Shown here: positions 1 through 10,748 of the stretch, one piece after another
Layout: each line of letters begins with the position of its first letter
Numbering within the stretch: position 1 is the first letter of the stretch
DNA from: Ligustrum vulgare
Taxonomy: Eukaryota > Streptophyta > Magnoliopsida > Lamiales > Oleaceae
Assembly: GCA_963555705.1 (NCBI GenBank)
Contig: OY743180.1
Coordinates: forward strand, 40,642,129 to 40,706,128
Length of the DNA: 64,000 bases
Reading direction: 5' to 3'
Notes under the pieces: generated by a model
Told to the model about the DNA's origin: nothing
The model's input: the letters and a program-made list of their open reading frames with translations, nothing else
Databases searched by the model: none
Made by a program: the position numbers and the translations under genes

Positions 1-1416
1 TGGAATAATAGGTTTAAAAATGGAGTGACTGATTAAAATCATTTAAAAACTTAAGGGCTGAAATTACAAGTTTTAAAACATAGGGACTGATTTAAATAAC
101 TTTAGAAGCTTGGGGTCTTAGGTGTATTTTGATGGTGGCTGTTGGTGATGTTGCAGAGGAGTTCAACATGGCAGTCGTGAGGTTGGCCGGGGCTTGGGTT
201 CAGATTTGGGGTTGCCATTCCGGCACTAGTCCGGTCACTGGCGGCGGTCAAAGGTAAATGGTAGTCTTCTTGGTTTATTCTTGTTTGGGCTTCATTTATT
301 ACTTGGTTCGATTCTTGATTTCTCTTGGTGATTTTCTGGGCTTCTTTTAGGTTTCTTGGTTTATTGGTTGGAGATTGACTTGGGATGGAGTTGAGGGAGA
401 TTGGGTGGTGGTGGCCGTAGTGACTTGACGACAGTGTGGTGGTATTGTGGTGGTGTTGATGGTGGAGTTGGTGAAGCAGGGGCGGTTGGGGGTGTGGTGA
501 CTTTGCAGTGGTGGTAAGATTGTCAGATTGAGGTGGTTTCCGATAATTGTTTTGACTTGTGGGTGTGGTTTGGCGGAGGTTTGGTGATGATGCAGACTGT
601 GATGGATTGTTGTGATGTTGGTGCCGGTGGTGATGGTGGAAATGGGTTGGGTTCGATCGATGTTGGTTGATTGCAAATTGGGGATTGAAGTTTGGTAGCA
701 GTTGTGGCTGATGAAGGGGTCGGTGATGATGATGATGGTGCTTGCTGTTGTTTGTGTCGTGAGGGGGAGGGAATGGAGTGTGTAGTAATAGGTATTGATT
801 TACTTAGGTAATTTAGGTCAAAATCATGGCTTGTGGAAAGATGGTGAGATTGAGGGATTTCAAAAATATGCATGGAAGGCATGATGTGATGTGGGGATGA
901 TGGAGTATATAATCTTGGTTGTGTATTAAATTTGATAGCTTTGATTTGGGAAAGGTTATAGGAAATTGCAAGAATGAAATTTTGGATTGAGGGAGAGAAT
1001 TTGGGGATGCAAGAATGGTGGTTTCTGAGCTGGGGAATGATTGAAGGGATATACCAATTTGTTATGGTGTGAGAGGGGAAAAAAAATTATTTGAAAATTG
1101 GTAAAAATTCATGGATGGAAAGCTTGAGGTTTGGAAGGCAGACTTCTGGGAACTTGGGCTTAGAATTGAAATGGATCAAGATAGTTTGGATCTAAAATAA
1201 ATTTAAAATTTGGATTTAAAAAAATGATTTAAAGTTTGGACTTTAAAATAATGAAAATGAGACACTTTTAAATTGAACTAAGATAAATTTAAATAAATTA
1301 GATTTTCACTTAAAATGGCTAGGCGAAAATGTGTTTAAAATAATTGGGTCAAAGTTTTAGCAACATATTTTTAAATAATATTTAAATAAGTCACGGAAAA
1401 ATTCTCGGTCGCTACA
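1..1416 (+). repeat. 3' part of a long LTR (same family as 55841-58559)
   Basis: The block ends with AATTCTCGG followed by TCGCTACA, so it finishes in the CA expected of an LTR. Its last ~150 bases (AATAATATTTAAATAAGT, then a GAAAAATTCTCGG tract) closely match the end of the solo LTR at 55841-58559. Both copies also share GATGATGATG/GGTGGTGG-rich middles and many 'GGGACTGA' phrases. The 5' end lies outside the window. No primer-binding site follows position 1416, so this is a 3' LTR or another solo LTR. Open reading frames in the GGTGG-rich part are low-complexity artefacts. Confidence 0.75.
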
Positions 1417-1509
1417 AGGTGGTGGATTTTATTGTTATCTATGTTGTAGCAAGTTCAGTATTTGACAAGGAGTTAACAGAGTTTTTGCTTTATTTTGTTG
1501 TAAGATTCT

Positions 1510-2130
1510 GCAACATAACGGCATCAATGCCGTTATGGGTACACTAAAGCGGGACACGTGCCGTTATGGTCCCAAACGGACTTGTCTATCATTTGTATCA
1601 ACATTGAACATCTTATTTTTTTATAAAATCATTCTAATAAGTCAATGTATCATCTTCAAAGTCATTTCAAACTGTTTAGACACATAACACACAAAATGTC
1701 GTTATGGGTACACTAAAGCGGCATACGTGATGTTACGATCCTAAAAGTCCTTGTATGTCGTTTGCATCGGCATTGAACATCTAATTTTTGATAAAATCAC
1801 TGTAATAAGTCATATTATCAGTGTCGAAGTCATTTCAAATTGTTTAGACACATGACGGAAAACATGCAGTTATGGGTACACTAAAGCAGCATACATGCCG
1901 TTATGGTTCTAAAAGTGCTGGTCTATCGTTTGCATTGGTATTGAACATCTTATTTTTTATAAAACCACTCTAACAAGTCATATTATCAGTTTCGAAGTCA
2001 TTTCAAACCGTTTAGAGCCATAAAGGCAACGATTCCATTATGGGCACACTAAAGCGGCATATGTGCTTTTACGGTCCTAAAAGTGCTTGTCTATCATTTG
2101 CATTGGCATTAAACATATATTTTTTTCTAA
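1510..2130. repeat. Satellite family A, about four 168-bp monomers
   Basis: The phrase CACTAAAGC recurs at 1542, 1711, 1879 and 2047, spacings of 169, 168 and 168 bp. Each monomer carries a GTTATGGGTACACTAAAGC block, a second GTTATGG or GTTACGA block, and an AT-rich half with TCATTTCAAA. Monomers differ at many positions, so this part is old. No gene is visible. Confidence 0.92.
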
Positions 2131-2330
2131 TTTCTAGCTTTATCATCCCCTAAAGATGTAAATATTTAAAAGTAATCAAAATTAGAGTCTTGTTATATGA
2201 CTTTAACAACACTTAGTTTTGTTGATTTCGTAACAAATAACCCAAGTATCTTAAATGAATGCATGATGGATAGATGTGATAGAGTAGTCCCTAAATTTCA
2301 TAATTTCAGAATTTAAAACATGTTCGATTG
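2131..2330. other. Spacer between satellite blocks
   Basis: About 200 bp of AT-rich sequence interrupts the 168-bp periodicity. I see no coding potential or recognised motif here. Confidence 0.5.
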
Positions 2331-2570
2331 CATTTAAAGTCATAACGGCATGCATGTTGTTACTATATAACTAGAACGACAAGTATGCCGTTATCCAATC
2401 TACTCAAGCATTCATCTATTCCGAAACCTCCAAATAACATTTCAAATTACAAAAGTACCTAATTTCATAATTATAGAAGTTAGAACATGTCCAGTTGTAT
2501 TTAAAGTTATACCGGCATGCATGTCGTTACGATATAAGCATGCCATTAACCTTTCTACTCAGGCGTTCTT
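2331..2570. repeat. Diverged monomers of satellite family B
   Basis: Two poorly conserved copies carry the family-B landmarks (CATTTAAAGTCATAACGG, ACTAGAACG, GCCGTTA, TCTACTCA, ATTCCGAAA) but with many substitutions and deletions. They form the degenerate left edge of the more uniform array that follows, as expected for the margin of a satellite array. Confidence 0.8.
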
Positions 2571-4745
2571 CCATTCCGAAATCCCAAAACCACATCTCTA
2601 TGTCCAAAAGTACATAAATATCGTAATTACGTAACTTAAAACCTACACAGTTACATTTAGAGGCATCACGTCACGCCTGCCGTTATGACATAACTAGAAC
2701 GGCAATCATGTCTTTATCCTTTCTACTTGGGCACTCTTCAATTAAGACATCCCAAAACCACATCTCTATGTCCAAAAGTACATAAATATCGTAATTACGT
2801 AACTTAAAACCTGTTGGTTGCATTTAGAGGCATCACGGCAAGCCTACCTTACGACATAACTAGAACGGAAAGCATGTCGTTATCCTTTCTACTTGGGCAT
2901 TCTTCAATTCCGACATCCCAAAACCACATATCTATGTCCAAAAGTACATAAATATCGTAATTACGTAACTTAAAACCTGCCCAGTTACATTTAGAGGCAT
3001 CACGGCACGCCTGCCGTTACGACATAACTAGAACGGAAATCATGTCTTTATCCTTTCTACTTGGGAATTATTCAATTAAGACATCCCAAAACCACATCTC
3101 TGTGTCCAAAAGTACATAAATATCGTAATTACGTAACTTAAAATCTGTCCGGTTGCATTTAGAGGCATCACGACAAGCTTGCCGTTACGACATAACTAGA
3201 ACGGCAAGCATGCCGTTATCCTTTCTACTTGGGCATTCTTCAATTTCGTCATCCCAAAACCACATCTCTATGTCCAAAAGTACATAAATATCGTAATTAT
3301 GTAACTTAAAACCTGCCAGGTTGCATTTAGAGGCATCACGCCTGCCGTTATGACATAACTAGAACGGCAATCATGTCTTTATCCTTTCTACTTGGGCACT
3401 CTTCAATTAAGACATCCCAAAACCACATCTCTATGTCCAAAAGTACATAATTATCGTAATTACGTAACTTAAAACCTGTTGGTTGCATTTAGAGGCATCA
3501 CGGCAAGCCTACCTTACGACATAACTAGAACGGAAAGCATGTCGTTATCCTTTCTACTTGGGCATTCTTCAATTCCGACATCCCAAAACCACATCTCTAT
3601 GTCCAAAAGTACATAAATATCATAATTAGGTAACTTAAAACCTGCCCAGTTACATTTAGAGGCATCACGGCACGCCTGCCGTTACGACATAACTAGAACG
3701 GAAATCATGTCTTTATCCTTTCTACTTGGGAATTATTCAATTAAGACATCCCAAAACCACATCTCTGTGTCCAAAAGTACATAAATATCGTAAATATGTA
3801 ACTTAAAATCTGTCCGGTTGCATTTAGAGGCATCACGACAAGCTTGTCGTTACGACATAACTAGAACGGCAAGCATGCCGTTATCCTTTCTACTTGGGCA
3901 TTCTTCAATTTCGTCACCCCAAAACCACATCTCTATGTCCAAAAGTACATAAATATTGTAATTATGTAACTTAAAACCTGCCAGGTTGCATTTAGAGGCA
4001 TCACGGCATGCCTGCCCTTACGACATAACTAGAACGGCAAGCATGTCGTTATCCATTCTACTTGGGAATTCTTCAATTCTTACATCCCAAAACCACATCT
4101 CTATGTCCAAAAGTACATAAATATCGTAATTACGTAACTTAACACCTGTCCGGTTGCATTTAGAGGTATCATGGGATGCCTGCCGTTACGACATAACTAG
4201 AACGACAAGCATGCCGTTATCCTTTATACTTGGGTATTCTTCAATTACTACATCACAAAACCACATCTCTATGTTCAAAAGTACATAAGTATCGTAATTA
4301 CGTAACTTAAAACCCGCCAGGTTGCATTTAGAGGCATCACCGCACGCCTGCAATTACGACATAACTAGAACAGTAATCATGTCGTTATCCTTTCTACTTG
4401 GGCATTCTTCAATTAAGACATTCCAAAACCACATCTCTATGTCCAAAAGTACATAAATATCGTAATTACGTAACTTAAAACCTGTCCGGTTGCATTTAGA
4501 GGCATCATGACAAGCCTGCCGTTACGACATAACTAGAACGGAAAGCATGCCGTTATCCTTTCTACTTGGGCATTGTTCAATTCCGACATCCCAAAACCAC
4601 ATCTCTATGTCCAAAAGTACATAAATATTGTAATTACGTAACTTAAAACATGTCCGGTTGAATTTAGAGGCATCACGGCATGCCTGCCATTACGACATAA
4701 ATAGAACGACAAGCATGCTGTTATCCTTTATACTTGGGAATTCAT
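2571..4745. repeat. Satellite family B, about thirteen 168-bp monomers
   Basis: The landmark CCCAAAACCACAT begins at 2751, 2917, 3085, 3253, 3416, 3582, 3750, 3918, 4086, 4254, 4422 and 4590, giving spacings of 163-168 bp. Each monomer has CATCTCTATGTCC, TACATAAATATCGTAAT, CATTTAGAGGCATCA, CGACATAACTAGAACGG and GCCGTTATCCTTTCTACTTG. Monomers are far more alike than those of family A. The monomer length is in the range of plant centromeric or pericentromeric satellites, but location cannot be told from the window. Confidence 0.96.
2731..4085. repeat. Higher-order repeat: a four-monomer unit of 665 bp, present twice
   Basis: Diagnostic variants recur at a fixed offset of 665 bp. GCACTCTTCAATTAAG occurs just before monomers 2751 and 3416; AGCCTACCTTACGAC occurs in the next monomer of each set; GGGAATTATTCAATTAAG precedes 3085 and 3750; TTCAATTTCGTCA precedes 3253 and 3918. 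So monomers 1-4 pair with monomers 5-8 one for one. Flanking monomers do not continue the pattern. Confidence 0.88.
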
Positions 4746-5284
4746 CTAACAACCTGTAAATAAACAACCACTTAAAAATTGAAAGTCAAATATGGCATTA
4801 TCCTTTCTACTTGTCCACTTGCATTTAAAGTCATAACGACATACATGTGGTCACGGTTTAACTAGAACCTCTCCACGAGCATGAACATAGAACCTCACAA
4901 CAAAAAATATGGTAACAACTACAAGAATCTGGATACAAAAGCATTTTTACAAAATTAGCATTTCTACATTACTAATAAATTAAGAATTACATATGCAACT
5001 GTACAAAATAAAATCGATCTCAAAACATGTTCTACAGGTCAAAATGTTATGCTAAAATTCCAGATGTCGTTTTTTCCCTCCACATCATCAAATGCTTCGG
5101 CTGAACAAGACTCAAGTCTAATCCTACAAAAGAAAATTCGACGAACTTCACTGTAATAAATCAACATTCGGATCTGCAAAGAAATTGAGAGGTATCAACA
5201 ATGATAGTAAATTATTTTTATTATATGATAAGAGATGATAATATGCGCCAACCGATGTAGCTTACATTAATTAGTCATTATGAC
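4746..5284. other. Satellite edge and AT-rich spacer
   Basis: Up to about 4875 there is one more degraded family-B-like monomer (CATTTAAAGTCATAACGACAT, AACTAGAAC). From there to 5284 I see nothing recognisable: AT-rich sequence without a long reading frame. Confidence 0.5.
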
Positions 5285-5710
5285 TAGAGTACCTATAAGG
5301 CAGGATGTCATCGACATTACAAGGAAATCCGTCTCAAAGGTGAGAAAGACCTCCTCGAGAGGCAAAACAAAGACCTTAGCTGATGATCCATAAGTACCTA
5401 TAAGGCAGGATGTCATCAACATTACAAGGCAATCCGTCTCAAAGGCGAGAAAGACCTCCTTGAGAGGCAAAATAAAGACCTTAGTTGATGATCCATAAGT
5501 ACCTATAAGGCAGGATGTTATCGACATTACAAGGCAATCCGTCTCAAAGGCGAGAAAGACCTCCTTGAGAGGCAAAACAAAGACCTTAATTGATGATCCG
5601 TAAGTACCTTTAAGGTAGGACATCATCAATATAACAAGGCAATCTACCTCAAAGATGAAATAGATCCCCTGGAGAGGCTAAAGTTGACTATCCATAATTA
5701 CCCATAACTA
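5285..5710. repeat. 105-bp minisatellite, about four copies
   Basis: GTACCTATAAGGCAGG begins at 5289, 5394 and 5499 and as GTACCTTTAAGGTAGG at 5604, a spacing of exactly 105 bp. The last copy decays towards 5710. Because 105 is divisible by three, a repetitive reading frame appears on the minus strand; it has no start or family resemblance and is taken as an artefact. Confidence 0.93.
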
Positions 5711-5950
5711 CCAACCGAGGTGAATTCTTACCGACCTCCAATTTACAAACGAGGTGTTTTGGTAATAAAATCCGAGGTGAATGTTTGCCGACCTCCAGTT
5801 CACAAACGAGGTGTTTTGGTGAGAAAATCCGAGGTGAATTTTTGCCGACCTCCAATTTACAAACGAGGTATTTTGGTAAGAAAATCTGAGGTGAATTTTT
5901 GCCGACCTCCAATTTACAAACGAGGTGTTTTGGTAAGAAAAACCGGGTGA
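5711..5950. repeat. 57-bp minisatellite, four copies
   Basis: GACCTCCA recurs at 5733, 5790, 5847 and 5904, a spacing of exactly 57 bp. Each unit holds CCGAGGTGAAT, a GCCGACCTCCA segment and AAACGAGGTGTTTTGGT. The unit is 19 codons long, so open frames run on both strands without being genes. The CGAGGTG motif is shared with 9180-9420. Confidence 0.93.
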
Positions 5951-5974
5951 TAAATTTCCGCCTCTTAATGATTA

Positions 5975-6275
5975 TTTGAAGTGAATTGACGTTTGAAATT
6001 TGTTCAAGTGTTCACTTCATTTTTAATTCACCTATGCATTTTTTTTGAAGTGAATTGACTTTTGAAAATTGCTCAAGTGTTCACTTCATTTTTAATTCAC
6101 CTCTTCATTTTATTTGAAGTGAATTGACGTTTGAAAATTGCTCAAGTGTTCACTTCGTTTTTAATTCACCTCTGCATTTTATTTGAAGAGAATTTACGTT
6201 TGAAATTTGCTCAAGTGTTCACTTCGTTTTTAACTCACCTCTACATGTTATTTGAAGTTAATTTACATTTGCACC
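5975..6275. repeat. 69-bp minisatellite, about 4.3 copies
   Basis: GAAGTGAATTGAC or close variants begin at 5978, 6047, 6116, 6185 and 6254, spaced exactly 69 bp. Units contain TTCAAGTGTTCACTTC or TCAAGTGTTCACTTC and TTTTAATTCACCTC. The block lies directly downstream of the minus-strand gag-like gene, where tandem arrays are known in the 3' region of some plant Gypsy elements. Confidence 0.93.
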
Positions 6276-6328
6276 TATTTAGATCGGTTTGTTCGTGTGA
6301 TAATTATTTACTGCAATGATAAACTTCT

Positions 6329-8664
6329 TCATTCAAAATCAGAAATTACTATTACGAAGGTGAAAATGAGAAAGTGACAAACAGAGAGTTCGCTGTAATC
6401 TACTACGTTGACAGCTTCGTCAACGTCTGCTGGTTGGGACTCTGGCGCAGGAGAGAAGAGGTCCACATCTTCATCATCGACATCAGTTGGCATAAGCTCA
6501 AGATATTTCTTATAAACCAGATCGAGTTTTTCCTTAAGGAATGTGATGTCAACCTTAGGTCGTTTTGATTCCAAGTGCTCTACTATCTCCTTAAAAGTGA
6601 GATAGTAGGTTTCATCCACATCGTGCTCATACTCGACGGAGTTTTTGAACTTTTTCACAGCCTTCTTATAGGAGAGCTGAGCTGAGGCCTCCAATTCTGA
6701 TTTTTCCTTTTTTAAGTCGGCCTCGATGCGGTTAGCGACCTCTAACTCCTTCAAGAGCTCTTCTTTCGACCTTTTCAACTAGGACACCTCGTCCTTTAAA
6801 TTATTTAACTCCTCCTTCAACGAAATCACTTCCTCCTTAAATTTCTGAAGTTCTTTGTTGTTTTCCTTCAGCCTATCCACCTCTGCCAAGGCATTCTTCA
6901 GTTTCTCCTCGGCCTCATTCCTGGCCTTCACCTCATTTTCAAACATCGGTCTGGCCTCGGTGGCTAGTTTCTTGAACTTGTTAGTATCACTAGCGACCTC
7001 AGACATCCTTGATTGAGTCTAGGTGAGTTAATTTAGAGCTTGGCCGAGGTGCGCCATGCTGGTAGCAACCAGGTCTTCGACTGGCATATCCTCACAATAT
7101 TTCTCATGTCGAGGTGTCCAAGTTTGGCAAGAACGTCCATCCCTACCTTGGTCCGGTCTGGGAGCTTCATCAACCCTATTGGGGTTAGGTTGGCAGCAGA
7201 GACGAAATCTCTGTAGATTTTTGGACGACTCCCCTTCAGCGAGCTCACCAGGTCGGCTCGAACCCTGTTGATACCAAGATAGGAGGAGCCTTTAGTCGAA
7301 TAAGTCCCTCGGGATGATTCCGCCTCGTTGAAAGTTAAGGGGGGCGGAGGTGGAATGGAAGTATCAGATTTTCCTTTTGGAACCTCAGCTCGTTTAGGCT
7401 TTTTCTGGGGAGAAGGAGGAGGAATTTGACCCTCCTTGCTAGGGGCGAGCTCTTAGCCGCTCTCTTCTGGGCAGCTCATTTGCGCACCTCCGCCTTAGCA
7501 TTGGCCTCCTTCTTCACTTTCATGGACTCCATTCTTCTTTTGCCTTTTTGAGCTAATAACCAAACGCGAAAATGTTATAAGTGTCCACTTCGTATTGACA
7601 TAGAATACAAATCTAATGGATAGACACTTACATTTTCGAAGTGGAGGATAATAATCTGATGGATCGATGTGAGTAAGACCCGCTTCGAATAAGAGCTCCT
7701 CGATCAACAACTCTTTTACCGACCTGTCTGGTTCCGGTATATCTTTTAAACTCACTATTCTTTTAATTATGTCCTAGTCCAACTCCGGTTCCTTGGCCTC
7801 TGCGAAAAATGAAGTGATTAATATTAGAACTTTTAAGTTCGAAGTTATCTCAAAGAAATAACTTACTGATATTTTCCCTATATTGAATTGGGACGATGTG
7901 GCTCGTGTTCTCGCTTCGGTAGGGACTCATCTAGTTCCCTCCAACATAGAGTCATTTCTCCTTCCACCAACGCACTAAATCAGGCAGGTCTACTAAAAGC
8001 TTTTGCCCTTCGAAGACCGACCTCTGCATTGCGTAAAACCACCCCATCTTTTTACCATCAGCCCGGAATTGGTAGGCGAAGTGGAATTCGTCGATGGTGG
8101 GTCATTGTATCCCATTTGGATGTAAAGGGAAATAAAGCCTAAGATGTGTCTCCACCCATTGGGTTGGATCTGAGTTGGGGCAACCCCCCAAACACGGAGG
8201 AAGTATGTAATTATGAATGGAAGAGGGAAGTGTAGGCCAGCTTCAAGGATTTGATAATTGGGGGCCACGCAGCCGCGAGGTGGTTGGTCGGCTCATTCGA
8301 AACTCTCGGGTAGGAAGAAATGGACATAGCCTGGGATTCTATATTTATTTTTCCACATGGCCCGTTCGTTTTCGGTGTCTTTAGATCGGAAGTGTTTACA
8401 GGCGAAGTCAGAACTATAGCTAGTACAAGGATCAGGTCGAGTAAAAGAGGCGCATGAAGGATGTCGGAACGAACTGGGAGAAATGGTTCGAGACGCGGGG
8501 ACTATGGTTAATGGGTGAGGCTGAAGAGTTTCTCCTTCCTCCACATCGTCTCAAAATAGGCATTGAGTTTCCACACTTTCGTTCCATGACATTATGGGTT
8601 CACCGCCATTACCCGAACCGACCGACCTCACTCCACTCTCACCAGAACTCAGTTCCCCACTCAT
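6329..8664 (-). pseudogene. Transposase_28 ('putative gypsy type transposon') gene, copy A, broken
   Basis: This is the left copy of a three-exon gene on the minus strand; its better copy is at 12518-14316. The start would be the ATG at 8664-8662. Exon 1 encodes the family hallmark: a GLHFPLPF segment, then WGVAPTQIQPNGWRHILGF at about 8200-8260. Exon 2 (about 7790-7640) encodes EPDRSVKELLIEE and SDYYPPLRK. Exon 3 encodes a lysine/proline-rich stretch, the segment SSLKGSRPKIYRDFVSA and a long coiled coil (KARNEAEEKLKNALAEVDRL) running to about 6385. This copy keeps the C-terminal coiled coil and acidic tail that copy B lacks. Exon 1 is split by frameshifts, an in-frame TAG sits in exon 2 (near 7775), a TGA in exon 3, and a TAG near 6779. 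The family is known from gag-like genes of plant Gypsy-type elements; a nucleocapsid/coat role is inferred. Confidence 0.82.
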
Positions 8665-9180
8665 TTTTATAAAAGTAAAGAAATGTTAAAAGACAAATTA
8701 ACGACCCTCACCTTATATAAACCAGACACATGTCGGATGTTAGAACGATCACAAATGAAGAATGGAATCAAAAGCGAGCCGGCAGCAGTTGGGAGAGAAT
8801 CAAAAGAAATTCGTGGAGAAGAATGAAAAGTGATTCCCTTATATAGGGAGAAGAGAGAGAGAATTGGTTTGGCAGCCATTATGACAAGACGCGTTATCAT
8901 AATTACGGGGCTACACATGATCCAATATCCGGCGTGCCTGTCAGACAATGATGCGTGGCCAAAGGCGTTGTATAATTGAAGAGGAAAAACGTCAATGTTA
9001 AATTTTCAATAAAAGGTTAAATTTCTAGATCCGCTCTCACAACTTCGAACTGATCTAGGGGGGACATTTGTTATATACTGGTCTGAGGTGGAAAATAAAA
9101 TAAGCAGTCAAATAGTTAATGGTCCAATGGTTACCCCAAATTAACGAAGCAGTCCATGGTATTTCAAATCACGAATATAA
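8665..9180 (-). promoter_or_regulatory. 5' leader and TATA region of gag-like copy A
   Basis: On the minus strand the upstream sequence reads CTCCCTATATAAGGGAATCA at about 8850-8831, a good TATA box, followed by roughly 170 bases of leader before the ATG at 8664. The same box is conserved in the duplicate at about 14500-14481. A GTGAGGGTCG stretch at about 8718-8709 could be a leader splice donor, but I see no clear acceptor. Confidence 0.5.
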
Positions 9181-9420
9181 CAGTACTGCCGAGGTCATAC
9201 ATCGCGATCGACGTGTATTGTCAAGGTCGAGGTGATGCTGTATCCGAGGTGATTCTATCTTACGAGGTGAATTCACGTGACCGAGGTGACTAGAACGAGC
9301 CGGTGTGAATCATTTAAACCGAGGTGGTTTTGTTATCGAGGTTATTTATGCCTACGCGGTGATTTTAAGTATCCAAGGTGAATTGCACGAACCGAGTTGA
9401 AATAACCCGAGACGACCTCA
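9181..9420. repeat. Cluster of CGAGGTGA motifs
   Basis: CGAGGTGA or a one-base variant occurs about eight times in 240 bp (for example near 9228, 9247, 9265, 9280, 9321, 9338 and 9375), often followed by ATT. The same word is the core of the 57-bp minisatellite at 5711-5950 on the other side of the gag-like gene. It could be terminal or subterminal sequence of the retroelement. Confidence 0.6.
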
Positions 9421-10748
9421 TTGGCCATGGACGAAGAGAATAAAAGAAGTATGCAGCATTGTCAAATCAGTCGTATTATGTGTCAGTAATCATCATTATT
9501 TGTAATATGTCAGTATAATCATTTGATTTATGTCTGTCAGAAATGTCAATCATCATTGTCAATCACATCCTGCAGAAGTGATTTATTGTAATAATTATGT
9601 TTAACCTTCTCAACTACTATAAATAGAAGGATTAAATGCTCATTTAAGGGCATGGGATAATTAAAAAACTCTCTCTACTTTTTTCATTTGAATATCGTAA
9701 ATCGACCTGAGCGTCAGATCAGCGCTGAACTAGACGTGGATTTGTTAAATTATTGCTCTAGTTCATTACTGATCTGATTAAAATACGTATATCATATCCA
9801 TTTTCGTGTTATATTCGAACTATATTACCTTGTGGACTATTTGAACAGTTGACCACAGCAACCCCAATATTCAAGTCAATCATATATAACAGATTTTCAA
9901 AAATATCAACCCTTTTATTTGTTGACTAGCTTAAGAACAAAAAGTAACGTCAACAGTTATTATTTCGTTATTCCGCATTTTCATCGAGATTCCCGATTGA
10001 GATCACGTCAGGAGGCGAGTATGATTTCAAACCCATTAAAAATCTTTTTTTTTTTTTTTTTTTGTTAAAATTTTTTGATGAAGAGAATTAAAGGAAAACA
10101 TGACAAACTAACGAAAAATTATTAGCATATTTAAAGAAATCAAACTAACAACTAATTAGTTGAAAGAAGTGAAGATCTTGAAAGAAATAAGTGAAAAAAC
10201 TTTGTAAAGATAGAACGAAGAATTTTTTGGAGATGGAGTGCGGCTATGTTTGGTAGAATAAGAGAAATATGTTTGTAAATTGTGATTTTTGTGTCGTGTT
10301 TTTTAAACGCTAAGTTTTTTTATTAATGCAACAAATGGGTATGCGGGTCGGGTATGAGTTTTGTAGAAAATCTCACACCAGACCCATACTCATATCGGAT
10401 TCTTAAATTTCCCTCCATACCCGACCCGCAAACTCATTTAGTCGAGTAATCCCCATCAATTTGTGTCGGGTCTCCAACGAATATCAGGCCTATGAGTATT
10501 ATTGTTATCCCTAATTAGCCTTCTTCAATTCATACTTGTTATAATTGAACCTAGATACTTGACACAATCACTTTTTTGAACGATAAGTTCTTCTATGGTA
10601 ATTCTGTTCAGGGACGGAGTTATGATTTTAAGTGAGTGAATGCCAAAAATTTTAAATGGTGGGATTTTTTTTTTTTTTTTTTTGAATCAAAATGATTGAA
10701 ACGACGATTTTGAGTACCAAATTGATTTCTAGAGTTAGAGGTTCAGAG
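9421..10748 (+). repeat. LTR-like fragment and anonymous AT-rich sequence (unit 1 only)
   Basis: At about 9614-9640 is CTACTATAAATAGAAGG, followed by CTCTCTCTAC and, at about 9700, AATCGACCTGAGCGTCAG. A TATA box followed by 'gacttgagcgtc'-like text is usual near the R/U5 part of plant Gypsy LTRs, so I read 9430 to about 9860 as an LTR piece in plus orientation. The rest holds poly-T tracts (10044-10062, 10666-10683) and an inverted pair of GGGTCGGGTATG and CATACCCGACCC words at 10340-10430. In unit 2 this whole stretch is replaced by 14945-15842. Confidence 0.45.

Noticed and set aside
347..882. Two overlapping open frames of 109 and 119 codons on the minus strand
   Set aside because: They come from GGTGG/GATGATG low-complexity LTR sequence, are Thr/His/Pro-rich, and overlap each other in different registers.
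2571..4745. Regularly spaced repeats, possible CRISPR-like array
   Set aside because: Units are contiguous 168-bp satellite monomers without unique spacers, in eukaryotic DNA.
5267..5950. Repetitive open frames on both strands
   Set aside because: They exist because minisatellite units are divisible by three; no start context or domain.
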